Shown here: piece after piece, positions 17,526 through 25,375 of the stretch
How the letters are laid out: the number at the start of each line of letters is the position of its first letter
How positions within the stretch are numbered: position 1 is the stretch's first letter
Translations under genes and position numbers: made by a program
Notes under the pieces: generated by a model
The model's input: the letters and a program-made list of their open reading frames with translations, nothing else
Told to the model about the DNA's origin: nothing
Database searches by the model: none
Assembly (NCBI RefSeq): GCF_026719745.1
Contig: NZ_JAPPRQ010000011.1
Coordinates: 186,001-250,000 of the forward strand
DNA length: 64,000 nt
Direction of reading: 5' to 3'
DNA from: Clostridium sp. ZS2-4
GTDB lineage: Bacteria > Bacillota > Clostridia > Clostridiales > Clostridiaceae

Positions 17526-18077
17526 ATGTTTACCACTATTATTTTATTTATAACTGGAACTTTGCTAATTTTCTTAAACATTAGAGCAATTAACAAAGAG
17601 AAGAATTCCTTTTCAGGAATTTTGAGTGAAACTTCTAGTAATATGAAAGACTTTGAAGTAGAAATAGGAAAGCTAAGAAGAGAATTTGCAGAAACAATTT
17701 TAGAACTGCAAACTGAAATTTCTGATTTAGAGAAAAAGCTAGAAGAGAATTCAAGTATAAATCATAATACATATATTGAAGAACATAATGGAATAGATAA
17801 AAAAAATTTAGATAAAGAACTGGAGTATCATAAAGATACGAAAGAAATTTACGATAAAAAAAATATAGATATTGAAAAAAATAATACAAACATGGAAAAT
17901 GATGAAAACAAGACAGAAGATAGAAATGATAAAAGAATTAAAGAAAAAAATAATAGCATTAAGATTAAAGAAATTGAGAAACTCATGGAAAAGGGCTTGA
18001 GTATTGAAGAAATTGCTGATAGTCTTAAAATCAGTAAGGGGGAAATACTATTAATAAAGGAATTATATTTAGAATAA
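17526..18077 (+). CDS. swrB: SwrB-like membrane-anchored flagellar assembly factor
   Basis: A 183-aa protein with one N-terminal membrane helix (about residues 2-20), a coiled coil (about 40-80), a Lys/Asp/Asn-rich low-complexity stretch (about 85-145) and a C-terminal helix-turn-helix-like segment EKGLSIEEIADSLKISKGEI. This architecture and its place directly after the sigma-28 gene match Bacillus SwrB (YlxL), which activates hook-basal-body assembly through the FliP gate. Sequence similarity outside the C-terminus is low, so the name rests on architecture and synteny. It starts immediately after the fliA stop, and the next small gene appears to begin inside its 3' end. Confidence 0.75.
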   Translation: MFTTIILFITGTLLIFLNIRAINKEKNSFSGILSETSSNMKDFEVEIGKLRREFAETILELQTEISDLEKKLEENSSINHNTYIEEHNGIDKKNLDKELEYHKDTKEIYDKKNIDIEKNNTNMENDENKTEDRNDKRIKEKNNSIKIKEIEKLMEKGLSIEEIADSLKISKGEILLIKELYLE

Positions 18078-18301
18078 AAGGTGTAATAGATTTTTTAAGT
18101 GATAGAAAGGTGCTTTTAGGTATTGGAATTGGGATGATTATTGGTACAACTCTTATGACTAATGCTAAGAAAAGAGTTGAGTTGTCGCAGTATCAAATTG
18201 AAATGAAAGCAAGAGAATATGGAATGGAATATAAAGATGAATATAAGGTCATTGAAAGAAAAAACAATCAAAACACTAATAATGAGGATGTGAAAAAATG
18301 A
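18050..18301 (+). CDS. Small single-pass membrane protein, probable ATT start
   Basis: Function unknown. The frame is open upstream of its only conventional start (GTG 18110), which has no correctly spaced ribosome binding site. An in-frame ATT at 18050 has AAGGGGG (18036-18042) 7 nt upstream, and the extra residues (KGVIDFLSDRKV before the helix) look like real protein leading into a membrane segment, LLGIGIGMIIGTTLM. Read from ATT the product is 83 aa: a short amphipathic N-terminus, one helix, then a basic/acidic tail. It would overlap swrB by 28 nt, and its TGA overlaps the next ATG. If ATT is wrong, the fallback is 18110-18301 (63 aa). Confidence 0.65.
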   Translation: MNKGIIFRIKGVIDFLSDRKVLLGIGIGMIIGTTLMTNAKKRVELSQYQIEMKAREYGMEYKDEYKVIERKNNQNTNNEDVKK

Positions 18302-19077
18302 TTAGAGGGATATATACTGCTGTCTCCGGACTCATAACACAAGAAGCCAGACAGGATGTTATAAGTAATAATTTAGCTAATGCTAATACTGTTGCTTATA
18401 AAAAAGAGAATTTGATAGCAAAAAAATTTGATGATGTAATGATACAAAACTATGATAAGGTTGTTAATGGAAAGAATGTAAAGAATGTTATTGGAAGCTT
18501 ATCTATGGGAAGTAAAATAGATGAAACATATGCAGTTTATGACGAAGGAGTTATTGAGACTACAGGTAAAGATACTGATTTTGCGATTCAAGGCCAAGGG
18601 TTTTTTTCAGTAATTCGTGATAATGGTATTAATGAAAATACATATTATACAAGAGATGGACATTTTCATATAAATGGTATGGGGTATTTGGTTAATGATA
18701 CTGGAGACAGGGTTTTGGGTAAAAATTCTCAAACGGGTGTTTTAGAGCCAATTTATGTGGGTAATGGCAAGGTTAAATGTGATGAAAATGGGAATATGTT
18801 TATAAATAATCGTCCCTCTTATAAATTATATACAACAGATTTCGATGATTACAATTCTTTAAAAAAAGTAGAAGATAATTTGTATACAGGAGAAAATCCT
18901 ACTGAGATAAATAATAATAAGCTGCATCAAGGCTGTTTGGAAAAATCAAATGTGGACGTTATGAGAGAAATGGTAGACATGATGATGACTATAAGAACTT
19001 TTGAAAGTAATCAAAAAGTTGTACAAACTTTAGATGAAACTTTAGGGAAAGCTGTAAATGAAGTAGGAAGAGTTTAA
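18298..19077 (+). CDS. flgF: Flagellar rod protein, FlgF-like
   Basis: One of two adjacent rod/hook-family genes that end the operon, as flhO and flhP are paired in Bacillus. The N-terminus MIRGIYTAVSGLITQEARQD with ISNNLANANTVAYK is the flagellar rod signature, and the C-terminus EKSNVDVMREMVDMMMTIRT with FESNQKVVQTLDETL is the pairing helix. The 259-aa length fits FlgF/FlgG. I call it FlgF-like because it is the first and more divergent of the pair; FlgF versus FlgG cannot be settled by motif alone. It overlaps the preceding small gene by 4 nt. Confidence 0.88.
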   Translation: MIRGIYTAVSGLITQEARQDVISNNLANANTVAYKKENLIAKKFDDVMIQNYDKVVNGKNVKNVIGSLSMGSKIDETYAVYDEGVIETTGKDTDFAIQGQGFFSVIRDNGINENTYYTRDGHFHINGMGYLVNDTGDRVLGKNSQTGVLEPIYVGNGKVKCDENGNMFINNRPSYKLYTTDFDDYNSLKKVEDNLYTGENPTEINNNKLHQGCLEKSNVDVMREMVDMMMTIRTFESNQKVVQTLDETLGKAVNEVGRV

Positions 19078-19103
19078 AGAATAGTAAAATAGGCGGTGGA
19101 GAT

Positions 19104-19919
19104 GTGATTAGAAGTATATGGAATTCCAGAAGCGGTATGTCTGCACAGATGGAAAAATTAGATGCTATATCAAATAATTTATCTAATGTTAATACTAGTG
19201 GATACAAAAGAATTGATGTAAGTTTTCAGAGCTTAGTTCAAGAAACTTTAAAGAGAGATGGATATCCTGTTAATGATGGAGTTAGTGATAAAGATGCGCC
19301 TTTTACTGGAACCGGGGTTAAAACTAATGGATTTTATAAGGATAATTCACAGGGTACTTTAATGCAGACTAACAGTAATACAGACTTAGCAATAGATGGA
19401 GAAGGGTTTTTTAAAGTAATTGATTCAAATGGGAAGGAAGCTTACTTAAGAAGTGGAGTATTTCAAATAGATTCTAATGGAAAGGTAGTAGATTCTAATG
19501 GAAATGCATTAGTAATATTAAATGGAAATGGACAAAATGTAAATACGGAAAATGGCAACATAAAATTTGAAAAGGAATCTTTTAAAGTTGATGAAAATGG
19601 TGATATTTTAGGAAATAAGTATGGAAATTTAAAAATACCTGTTTTTAACACAGTAGGTCAAAATTCAATGAAGAGTATAGGTGAAAATTTATATTCGCCT
19701 GAGATGGTTGTTAATAATAACGGAGATGAAGTACAATCAGAAGTATATATGAGTAATAATGCCGATATACTTCAAGGATATATTGAAAATTCAAATGTTG
19801 ATATTGCAAAAGAAATGTCAGACATGATTATAACTCAAAGAGCTTTTCAATTAAATTCAAGTGCACTGAAAACTGCTGATGAAATGTGGCAGATGTCTAA
19901 TAACTTAAGAGGAAGATAA
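19104..19919 (+). CDS. flgG: FlgG, flagellar distal rod protein
   Basis: Distal rod protein forming the drive shaft inside the basal body. It starts at GTG 19104 (an ATG at 19102 is followed directly by a stop), with GGCGGTGG upstream. The N-terminus MIRSIWNSRSGMSAQMEKLD and ISNNLSNVNTSGYKR, the central TNSNTDLAIDGEGFFKV, and the C-terminus ENSNVDIAKEMSDMIITQRA with FQLNSSALKTADEM are all classical FlgG features. At 271 aa it has normal length. It is the last gene of the flagellar operon and is followed by a strong terminator hairpin. Confidence 0.92.
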   Translation: MIRSIWNSRSGMSAQMEKLDAISNNLSNVNTSGYKRIDVSFQSLVQETLKRDGYPVNDGVSDKDAPFTGTGVKTNGFYKDNSQGTLMQTNSNTDLAIDGEGFFKVIDSNGKEAYLRSGVFQIDSNGKVVDSNGNALVILNGNGQNVNTENGNIKFEKESFKVDENGDILGNKYGNLKIPVFNTVGQNSMKSIGENLYSPEMVVNNNGDEVQSEVYMSNNADILQGYIENSNVDIAKEMSDMIITQRAFQLNSSALKTADEMWQMSNNLRGR

Positions 19920-19966
19920 AATTATTTCAATTTTCAACAAATTTGAAATTTAATTAGTTTATTTAG

Positions 19967-20010
19967 AAAAGAACCTAGACATAGATAAATTCTATATTTA
20001 GGTTCTTTTA
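19967..20010. terminator. Bidirectional terminator between flgG and ppaC
   Basis: An 11-bp perfect stem pairs AAAAGAACCTA (19967-19977) with TAGGTTCTTTT (19999-20009); an inner 5-bp stem ATAGA/TCTAT lies between them. A-rich and T-rich flanks make it usable on both strands, which suits the converging flgG (+) and ppaC (-). A second hairpin, AAGTTTTTCT/AGAAAAACTT with a 3-nt loop (20023-20045), lies closer to the ppaC stop. Confidence 0.9.
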
Positions 20011-20082
20011 AGTTTTTTATTTAAGTTTTTCTGTGAGAAAAACTTCCATTATCGTCCACTATCAATTTTTAATTGCTTATAC

Positions 20083-21717
20083 TTAATCTATTGCTGCTGT
20101 CAATGGTGGAATTACTTGTTTTTTTCTAGAAAGCAGATCAGGAATATAAGCTCTATTATTTTCTAGGTGTATATTGAATGCTTTTTCAACAATATCCAGC
20201 TTTTTACCTACAGCAATTAATTCAGAACCATTTTGAATTATGTCTGTTAGCATTAAGATAACTAAATCGTATTTGTCAGAGTTACATTTATTGTTCATAT
20301 ACTCAAGCATTTCTTCTCTCATTGGTTCAAAACCTTCTAAATCCATTGTGCTGACTTGAGCTACACCTATTTTATTATCTGATATAGTGAAGGTTTTGAA
20401 ATCTTGGTTAAAAATCTCATCTATAGTTTTGCCAGTCAGTGAAGTTCCAGCTTTAAACATCTCATTGGCATAGCTTTCTGTATTTATGTCAGCTATTTTA
20501 GAAAGCCTCTTTAAGATTAATTTATCAACGTTAGTAGATGTTGGTGATTTGAATAACAGTGTATCTGAAATAATTGCACTGCACAATAATCCAGCAGCTT
20601 GCTTGGATGGTCTTATTCCATTTTCAAAGAACATGGATGCTACTATTGTAGCTGTACTTCCTACTGGTTCATTTCTAAAATAAATTGGGTGTCCAGTTTG
20701 TATATCTGCAAGTCTGTGGTGATCAACAATTTCTAGAATTTCAGCATCTTCAAGACCATCTACAGATTGAGACATTTCATTATGGTCAACAAGAATAACT
20801 TTTTTATCCCTTTGAGAAATTAAATGATATCTAGATATAGTACCTAAAATCTTATTGTTGGAATCCAAAACAGGATAACTTCTAAATCTTGTCTTTCCCA
20901 TAATTTCTTTTACATCTTCAACAAATTCATCAGTTCTAAAGAAAACTACATCATCTTTAGTCATTACATATTTTACAGGTATACTTTGGATTATCATTCT
21001 GGAAGCTGTAAATGAATCAAAAGGTGTAGCTATTATTGAACATCCATTTTCAGCAGCTTTTTCAACTATTGAAGGGTGAATTTCATGATTACCTGCAACA
21101 ATCATTAGAGCAGCTTTACCATCTATTATAATTTCCTGAGCATCGGTTCTATCACCGCAAATAGCAATATCGCCTTCTTCTAAAACATTTTTTATACCTT
21201 CTGGATTCATTGCAGCAACAATGATTTTACCTTCAAATTTTGAAGTTTTATCATTAGAATATACAGCTTTACCTGATAAAGTATCTAAAATATTTTCAAA
21301 AGTTGTTTCACTTTTACCAAGTATGTAGTTATCCCATATATCCATATATGCTGATGTTAAATTTGAAAGGCTTACAACTCCTGAAAACATATCATCTCCA
21401 TTCACTACAGGAATAGTTTTCATATTGTTTTTCTTCATTATATTCCAAGCAGTTTTTAAAGATATTTCAGGAGATATTGGAGCTACCTTATCCATATCTA
21501 AATCTTCAACTTTAGCTTTCAGGGTATCTATAAGTGTTGGCTTTTCAACTTCAAAATAATCTAAAGCAAATTGAGTTTCTTTACTTACATTACCTAGTCT
21601 AATTGGAATAGCTTGTACATTCTGGGTTTTGTTCTTAAATTCCGCATAGGCAATAGCAGAACATATGGAATCTGTATCAGGATTCTTATGTCCTGTTATA
21701 TAGATTACGTCTTTCAT
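20083..21717 (-). CDS. ppaC: Manganese-dependent inorganic pyrophosphatase with CBS and DRTGG regulatory domains
   Basis: A family II soluble pyrophosphatase, cleaving PPi to two phosphates and pulling biosynthesis forward. Metal-site motifs are GHKNPDTDS (residues 9-17), VDHNE (310-314) and VDHH (331-334). Between the first motif and the rest of the catalytic DHH domain sits a regulatory insert: CBS 1 (about 78-130), a DRTGG domain (about 160-245, with GDRT at 188-191) and CBS 2 (about 248-303). In characterised clostridial relatives CBS domains bind adenine nucleotides and the DRTGG form responds to diadenosine polyphosphates. The 544-aa length matches that class. AGGAGGT precedes the ATG. 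It is transcribed alone, between a shared terminator and a divergent region. Confidence 0.96.
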   Translation of the reverse strand: MKDVIYITGHKNPDTDSICSAIAYAEFKNKTQNVQAIPIRLGNVSKETQFALDYFEVEKPTLIDTLKAKVEDLDMDKVAPISPEISLKTAWNIMKKNNMKTIPVVNGDDMFSGVVSLSNLTSAYMDIWDNYILGKSETTFENILDTLSGKAVYSNDKTSKFEGKIIVAAMNPEGIKNVLEEGDIAICGDRTDAQEIIIDGKAALMIVAGNHEIHPSIVEKAAENGCSIIATPFDSFTASRMIIQSIPVKYVMTKDDVVFFRTDEFVEDVKEIMGKTRFRSYPVLDSNNKILGTISRYHLISQRDKKVILVDHNEMSQSVDGLEDAEILEIVDHHRLADIQTGHPIYFRNEPVGSTATIVASMFFENGIRPSKQAAGLLCSAIISDTLLFKSPTSTNVDKLILKRLSKIADINTESYANEMFKAGTSLTGKTIDEIFNQDFKTFTISDNKIGVAQVSTMDLEGFEPMREEMLEYMNNKCNSDKYDLVILMLTDIIQNGSELIAVGKKLDIVEKAFNIHLENNRAYIPDLLSRKKQVIPPLTAAID

Positions 21718-22075
21718 AAAATGTGTACCTCCTAATAAGTAATAAAAATTTCTTTTAATATTTTACCACAAAAACATGGAATTTTATTATTTTTATAAAA
21801 AAATATAATTTTTTCATAAGATAGCATACAGTGTTCATATATATTTATAAGAATATAAACAATATTCTAGTAACCAGTAGTCAATCCCCAGTCTCCAGAT
21901 AAGGGTATTTTGCTAATGCAAAATTAAAATAAAGCAAAAGAAAATTGAAAATACATAAGTTATTATCTTAAAGTATCCTTTAATTTAAATTTATTTAACT
22001 TTTATTAATTCCCTTTTCTTTTTTGCTGGGGATTGGTAACTGGCGACTGGGGACTATAAGAAGAGGGGGAAGAAC
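21718..22075. other. 358-nt divergent intergenic region (ppaC / P-ATPase)
   Basis: Holds the 5' regions of the two divergent genes and heptamer array 4. The stretch next to ppaC is almost pure A/T. A small inverted repeat ATTTTGC-TAAT-GCAAAAT lies just inside the left repeat arm. I found no promoter with both elements near consensus and no reading frame worth calling. Confidence 0.6.
21869..22055. repeat. Heptanucleotide array, copy 4: inverted 4 x 7-nt arms 131 nt apart
   Basis: Left arm 21869-21896 is AGTAACC, AGTAGTC, AATCCCC, AGTCTCC. Right arm 22028-22055 is GGGGATT, GGTAACT, GGCGACT, GGGGACT. Each arm is exactly 28 nt and they are in inverted orientation, as in copies 2 and 3, but the spacer is 131 nt of AT-rich DNA without a gene. 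The right arm ends 6 nt before the AGAGGGGG ribosome binding site of the ATPase gene. Confidence 0.85.
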
Positions 22076-24619
22076 ATGATTAGTGAAAAAAATTTGATGA
22101 GGGGTTTAACTCTGGATGAAGTGGATAAGAGATTAAAGCAGTATGGTTTGAATGTACTGGAGAAAAAAAAGAAAGTTTCTTCTATAAAGATATTTATTGA
22201 GCAGTTTAATGATTTCATTATTTGGGTATTGATTGGAGCTACTATAATTTCAGCTATTATGGGAGAAAAAGCTGATTCAATAACTATAATCATAATAGTT
22301 GTAATGAATGCAGTTCTAGGGTTCATACAGGAATATAAAACAGAGAAATCCTTGGAAGCATTAAAGCAGCTGGCGGCTCCAACGGCTAAAGTTATAAGAA
22401 ATAATGAGGTAAAGGTTGTTAATGCTGAGTTCTTGGTTCCAGAGGATTTGGTTGTATTAGAAAGTGGTGATAGAATACCAGCTGATTGTATTCTTGTTGA
22501 AGGTAATGATATGCTTATTGATGAATCCTTACTTACAGGAGAATCAGTAGGCGTGGAGAAGAGCTGTGATAGCAAGAACAATGATGTATACATGGGAACT
22601 ATAATTTTAAGAGGAAAGGGCATAGCTAGAGTAACTCATACAGGTATGAATACTGAAATGGGAAAAATAGCAAATATGCTTCAAAATATAGAAACAGAAA
22701 AATCACCTTTAAAGAAGAAGCTAGCAGATCTTGGTAAGGTTTTAATTATATTGTGTATTGCAATATGTTTAATAGTTACTGTATTAGGCATAGCAAGAGG
22801 ACAAGATAAATATCAAATGTTCCTTCTAGGTGTTAGTTTGGCGGTGGCAGCAATACCAGAAGGGATGGCTGCAATTGTTACTGTAGCCTTAGCACTTGGA
22901 GTTTCTAGAATGCTAAAGAGAAAAGCACTTGTAAGAAAATTGCCAGCGGTAGAAACTTTGGGATGTACTTCTATAATATGTAGTGACAAAACTGGAACTT
23001 TAACTCAAAATAATATGACTGTAGAGAAGATATATTTTAGTAAAAAAGTTTATGATGTTAATAAGCAAAGTAGTTTAAATTGTGAAATACTTAAAAAAGC
23101 CTTTGTGTATTGCAATGATTGTAGCTATGATTTTAGTGAGAAAAATTTTGAAAAGAGTTTATTAGGAGATCCTACAGAAACTGCGTTGATAAAAGTATTT
23201 TTTAAAGATAGTAAAAACATTAAAAATTTTTTAGCAAAAGCTAATAGGAATTATGAAATCCCCTTTGATTCTAATAGAAAAATGATGTCTGTTATTGTTA
23301 CAGAAGGCAATAAAAAAGTATGTTACGTAAAAGGAGCTCCTGAAAGAATCATAGAAAAATGCAAATATATATTAGTTGAAGATAATATAATTCCTCTTAC
23401 TGGAGAGCATAAGAGAAAAGTTATAAATCAGGTTGAAGAAATGTCTTTTAATGCTTTGAGATGCATTGCTGCAGCATATAAAGAAAAAGATGTAATTAAA
23501 GGCAGTAGGATGGAAGAAAATTTAATATTTTTAGGAATAGCAGGAATGAAAGATCCACCAAGACTAGAAGCTAAAAATGCAGTTTTAAAATGCAAAATGG
23601 CAGGTATAAGGCCTGTTATGATAACAGGAGATCATAAAAATACAGCTTATGCTGTGGCTAAAGAACTGCATATATGTAAGGATGTTTCGCAGGTGATTAC
23701 AGGAGAGGAATTAGATGAATTATCAGAAAAAGATTTACAAAAAAAGATCAGGTCCGTTTCAGTGTTTGCAAGAGTTAGTCCTAAACACAAGCTTAGAATT
23801 GTTAAAGCTTTTAAGAAAAAAAATAACATCGTAGCTATGACAGGAGATGGGGTAAATGATGCTCCAGCTGTAAAAGAAGCTGATATAGGAATATCTATGG
23901 GAATATCAGGAACAGATGTTACCAAAGAAGCATCATCAATGATATTATTAGATGATAATTTTGCAACTATTGTTTCAGCAGTGGAGGAAGGAAGGATAAT
24001 ATATGACAATATTAGGAAATTCATCAGGTATTTATTGTCTTGTAATCTGGGAGAAGTATTAACCATGTTTTTATCATCTTTATTTTATTTGGAAACGCCG
24101 CTGCTTCCTATACAGATTTTATTTGTAAATTTGGCTACTGATGGACTGCCAGCCATAGCTTTAGGTGTTGACCCTCCAGATAAAGATATAATGACCCAAA
24201 AACCAAGAGAAAAAAATGAAAGTGTATTTGCAAGGGGACTTAAAGAAAAAATTTTACTAAGAGGAACATTGATTGGTATATGTACTATATTTGCTTTTTT
24301 AGCAGGAAAGTACTATGGAATGAATCTACAAAGCTGTAGAACCTTGGCATTGGGAACCCTTATAATATCACAGCTTATACATGTATTTGAATGTAGATCT
24401 GAAAATCATTCCATATTTGAAATAAAGCTTTTTACTAATATTTATTTAGTAGGAGCAGTTGGAGTATCAATTTTAATGCTTATATCTATAATATATATTC
24501 CATTTTTACAGGAAATTTTTCATACAGTACCTTTAAACTTAGGGCAATGGGTTATAGTTATTTTCTTTTCCAGCTTTATTTCTTTTGTTAATAGTTTATA
24601 CTTGTTGCTTAGGAAATAG
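22076..24619 (+). CDS. Cation-transporting P-type ATPase, probable calcium exporter
   Basis: A P-type (P2) ion pump that moves cations across the membrane at the cost of ATP through a phospho-aspartate. The phosphorylation site SDKTGTLTQNN has Asp304. Others seen are TGES in the actuator domain, the ion-site helix AAIPEGMAAIVTVALALG (PEGL-like), the ATP-site KGAPE, and the hinge GDGVNDAPA. The sixth-helix segment NLATDGLPAIALG is typical of SERCA/PMCA-like calcium pumps. An N-terminal cation-ATPase domain (TLDEVDKRLKQYGLNVL) and C-terminal four-helix region complete the 847 aa. Calcium is inferred from the helix motifs. A terminator follows the stop directly. Confidence 0.93.
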   Translation: MISEKNLMRGLTLDEVDKRLKQYGLNVLEKKKKVSSIKIFIEQFNDFIIWVLIGATIISAIMGEKADSITIIIIVVMNAVLGFIQEYKTEKSLEALKQLAAPTAKVIRNNEVKVVNAEFLVPEDLVVLESGDRIPADCILVEGNDMLIDESLLTGESVGVEKSCDSKNNDVYMGTIILRGKGIARVTHTGMNTEMGKIANMLQNIETEKSPLKKKLADLGKVLIILCIAICLIVTVLGIARGQDKYQMFLLGVSLAVAAIPEGMAAIVTVALALGVSRMLKRKALVRKLPAVETLGCTSIICSDKTGTLTQNNMTVEKIYFSKKVYDVNKQSSLNCEILKKAFVYCNDCSYDFSEKNFEKSLLGDPTETALIKVFFKDSKNIKNFLAKANRNYEIPFDSNRKMMSVIVTEGNKKVCYVKGAPERIIEKCKYILVEDNIIPLTGEHKRKVINQVEEMSFNALRCIAAAYKEKDVIKGSRMEENLIFLGIAGMKDPPRLEAKNAVLKCKMAGIRPVMITGDHKNTAYAVAKELHICKDVSQVITGEELDELSEKDLQKKIRSVSVFARVSPKHKLRIVKAFKKKNNIVAMTGDGVNDAPAVKEADIGISMGISGTDVTKEASSMILLDDNFATIVSAVEEGRIIYDNIRKFIRYLLSCNLGEVLTMFLSSLFYLETPLLPIQILFVNLATDGLPAIALGVDPPDKDIMTQKPREKNESVFARGLKEKILLRGTLIGICTIFAFLAGKYYGMNLQSCRTLALGTLIISQLIHVFECRSENHSIFEIKLFTNIYLVGAVGVSILMLISIIYIPFLQEIFHTVPLNLGQWVIVIFFSSFISFVNSLYLLLRK

Positions 24620-24649
24620 AAAAAACGTTGATTTTTATCAACGTTTTTT
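24620..24649. terminator. Bidirectional terminator after the P-ATPase gene
   Basis: Perfect 13-bp stem AAAAAACGTTGAT (24620-24632) and ATCAACGTTTTTT (24637-24649) with a 4-nt TTTT loop. The A and T runs in the stem flanks let it act for the + strand ATPase gene and for the converging - strand gene ending at 24662. Confidence 0.9.
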
Positions 24650-24661
24650 CTAAATTACAGT

Positions 24662-25075
24662 TTAACGATATTTAATCTTTTGAGCTTGTTGAAGTTTTTT
24701 CATAGCATCCCCTTCAACAGGCACTAATTGCTTCTTGGTAGTTAAATTCATAATATTAAGCACTTGAATATTTTCTCTATCAGTATCACCTTTTTTACCT
24801 TTAAGACCTTGAATTAATACTGAGTTACCTTGATTAAGTACCATGAACTCAGGTTTCTTGAACCATCTGTTTTTCTTATAAGAGCATTTTGTAATATTTT
24901 TACTTCTATCAGGTTTTACTAATATTGTTACAGTAAGCTTATGAAAAATCCAAAGGATTGATTTTTCTTCAACCTTTACTGAAATTACTTTTCCTTGTGC
25001 TTGGGTAAGTCTATCACCATATTTTTTAAAGTAAGATTTTGTATATTGTTCGGATAATTTTTCTCTAAAACCCAT
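24662..25075 (-). CDS. Conserved-looking hypothetical protein
   Basis: I do not recognise this 137-aa protein. It is basic (many Lys), without a signal peptide or membrane helix. An N-terminal helix (GFREKLSEQYTKSYFKKYG) is followed by alternating beta-like segments such as GKVISVKVEEKSILWIFHKL and NSVLIQGLKG, which could form a small beta-barrel, and a helical basic end. The start is well supported: AAAGGAGC lies upstream of the ATG and a plausible promoter precedes it. The stop is 12 nt from a shared terminator. The gene stands alone between two + strand genes. Confidence 0.8.
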   Translation of the reverse strand: MGFREKLSEQYTKSYFKKYGDRLTQAQGKVISVKVEEKSILWIFHKLTVTILVKPDRSKNITKCSYKKNRWFKKPEFMVLNQGNSVLIQGLKGKKGDTDRENIQVLNIMNLTTKKQLVPVEGDAMKKLQQAQKIKYR

Positions 25076-25098
25076 TTAAATAGCTCCTTTACATATAA

Positions 25099-25127
25099 AT
25101 TCTATATATGATAACAATTAAAGTAAA
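25099..25127 (-). promoter_or_regulatory. Candidate sigma-A promoter of the hypothetical gene
   Basis: On the - strand, TTTACT (25122-25127) is separated by 17 nt from TAGAAT (25099-25104). Both boxes are four or five of six from consensus, and the position is 24 nt before the start codon, leaving a short leader. Moderate confidence because the region is AT-rich and such matches occur by chance. Confidence 0.4.
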
Positions 25128-25291
25128 TTATAACTAAAATTTATTATATCATACTATGTTTTTTTTTAAAATAGCTAATTATAGTTTTACCCATAACCAT
25201 TGATATATGTAACCATTAAAAAATGTAAATTTGGTACAAGCAAGAACACTTAATGTTGAAATATTAGATATATAATCGTAAATATTTCATT

Positions 25292-25317
25292 ATATTTTAA
25301 TATTTATATTAAAATAT
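25292..25317. repeat. 12-bp inverted repeat upstream of the Lon-like gene
   Basis: ATATTTTAATAT (25292-25303), two bases, ATATTAAAATAT (25306-25317). It lies 59 nt before the start codon. It could be an operator, but in DNA this AT-rich the length alone is weak evidence. Confidence 0.45.
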
Positions 25318-25375
25318 GTTCCTAAAATAACAATTTTAGAATATTAATATAATAAGTGAAGAAAGGGGGAGAAAT

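Noticed and set aside
18110-18301. GTG start at 18110 for the small membrane protein
   Set aside because: AAAGG abuts the codon with no spacing, and coding-like sequence continues upstream to an ATT with a correctly spaced ribosome binding site; kept only as fallback.
22054-22623. 189-codon open frame on the - strand over the P-ATPase gene
   Set aside because: Antisense to well-conserved P-ATPase sequence; no ribosome binding site or family resemblance.
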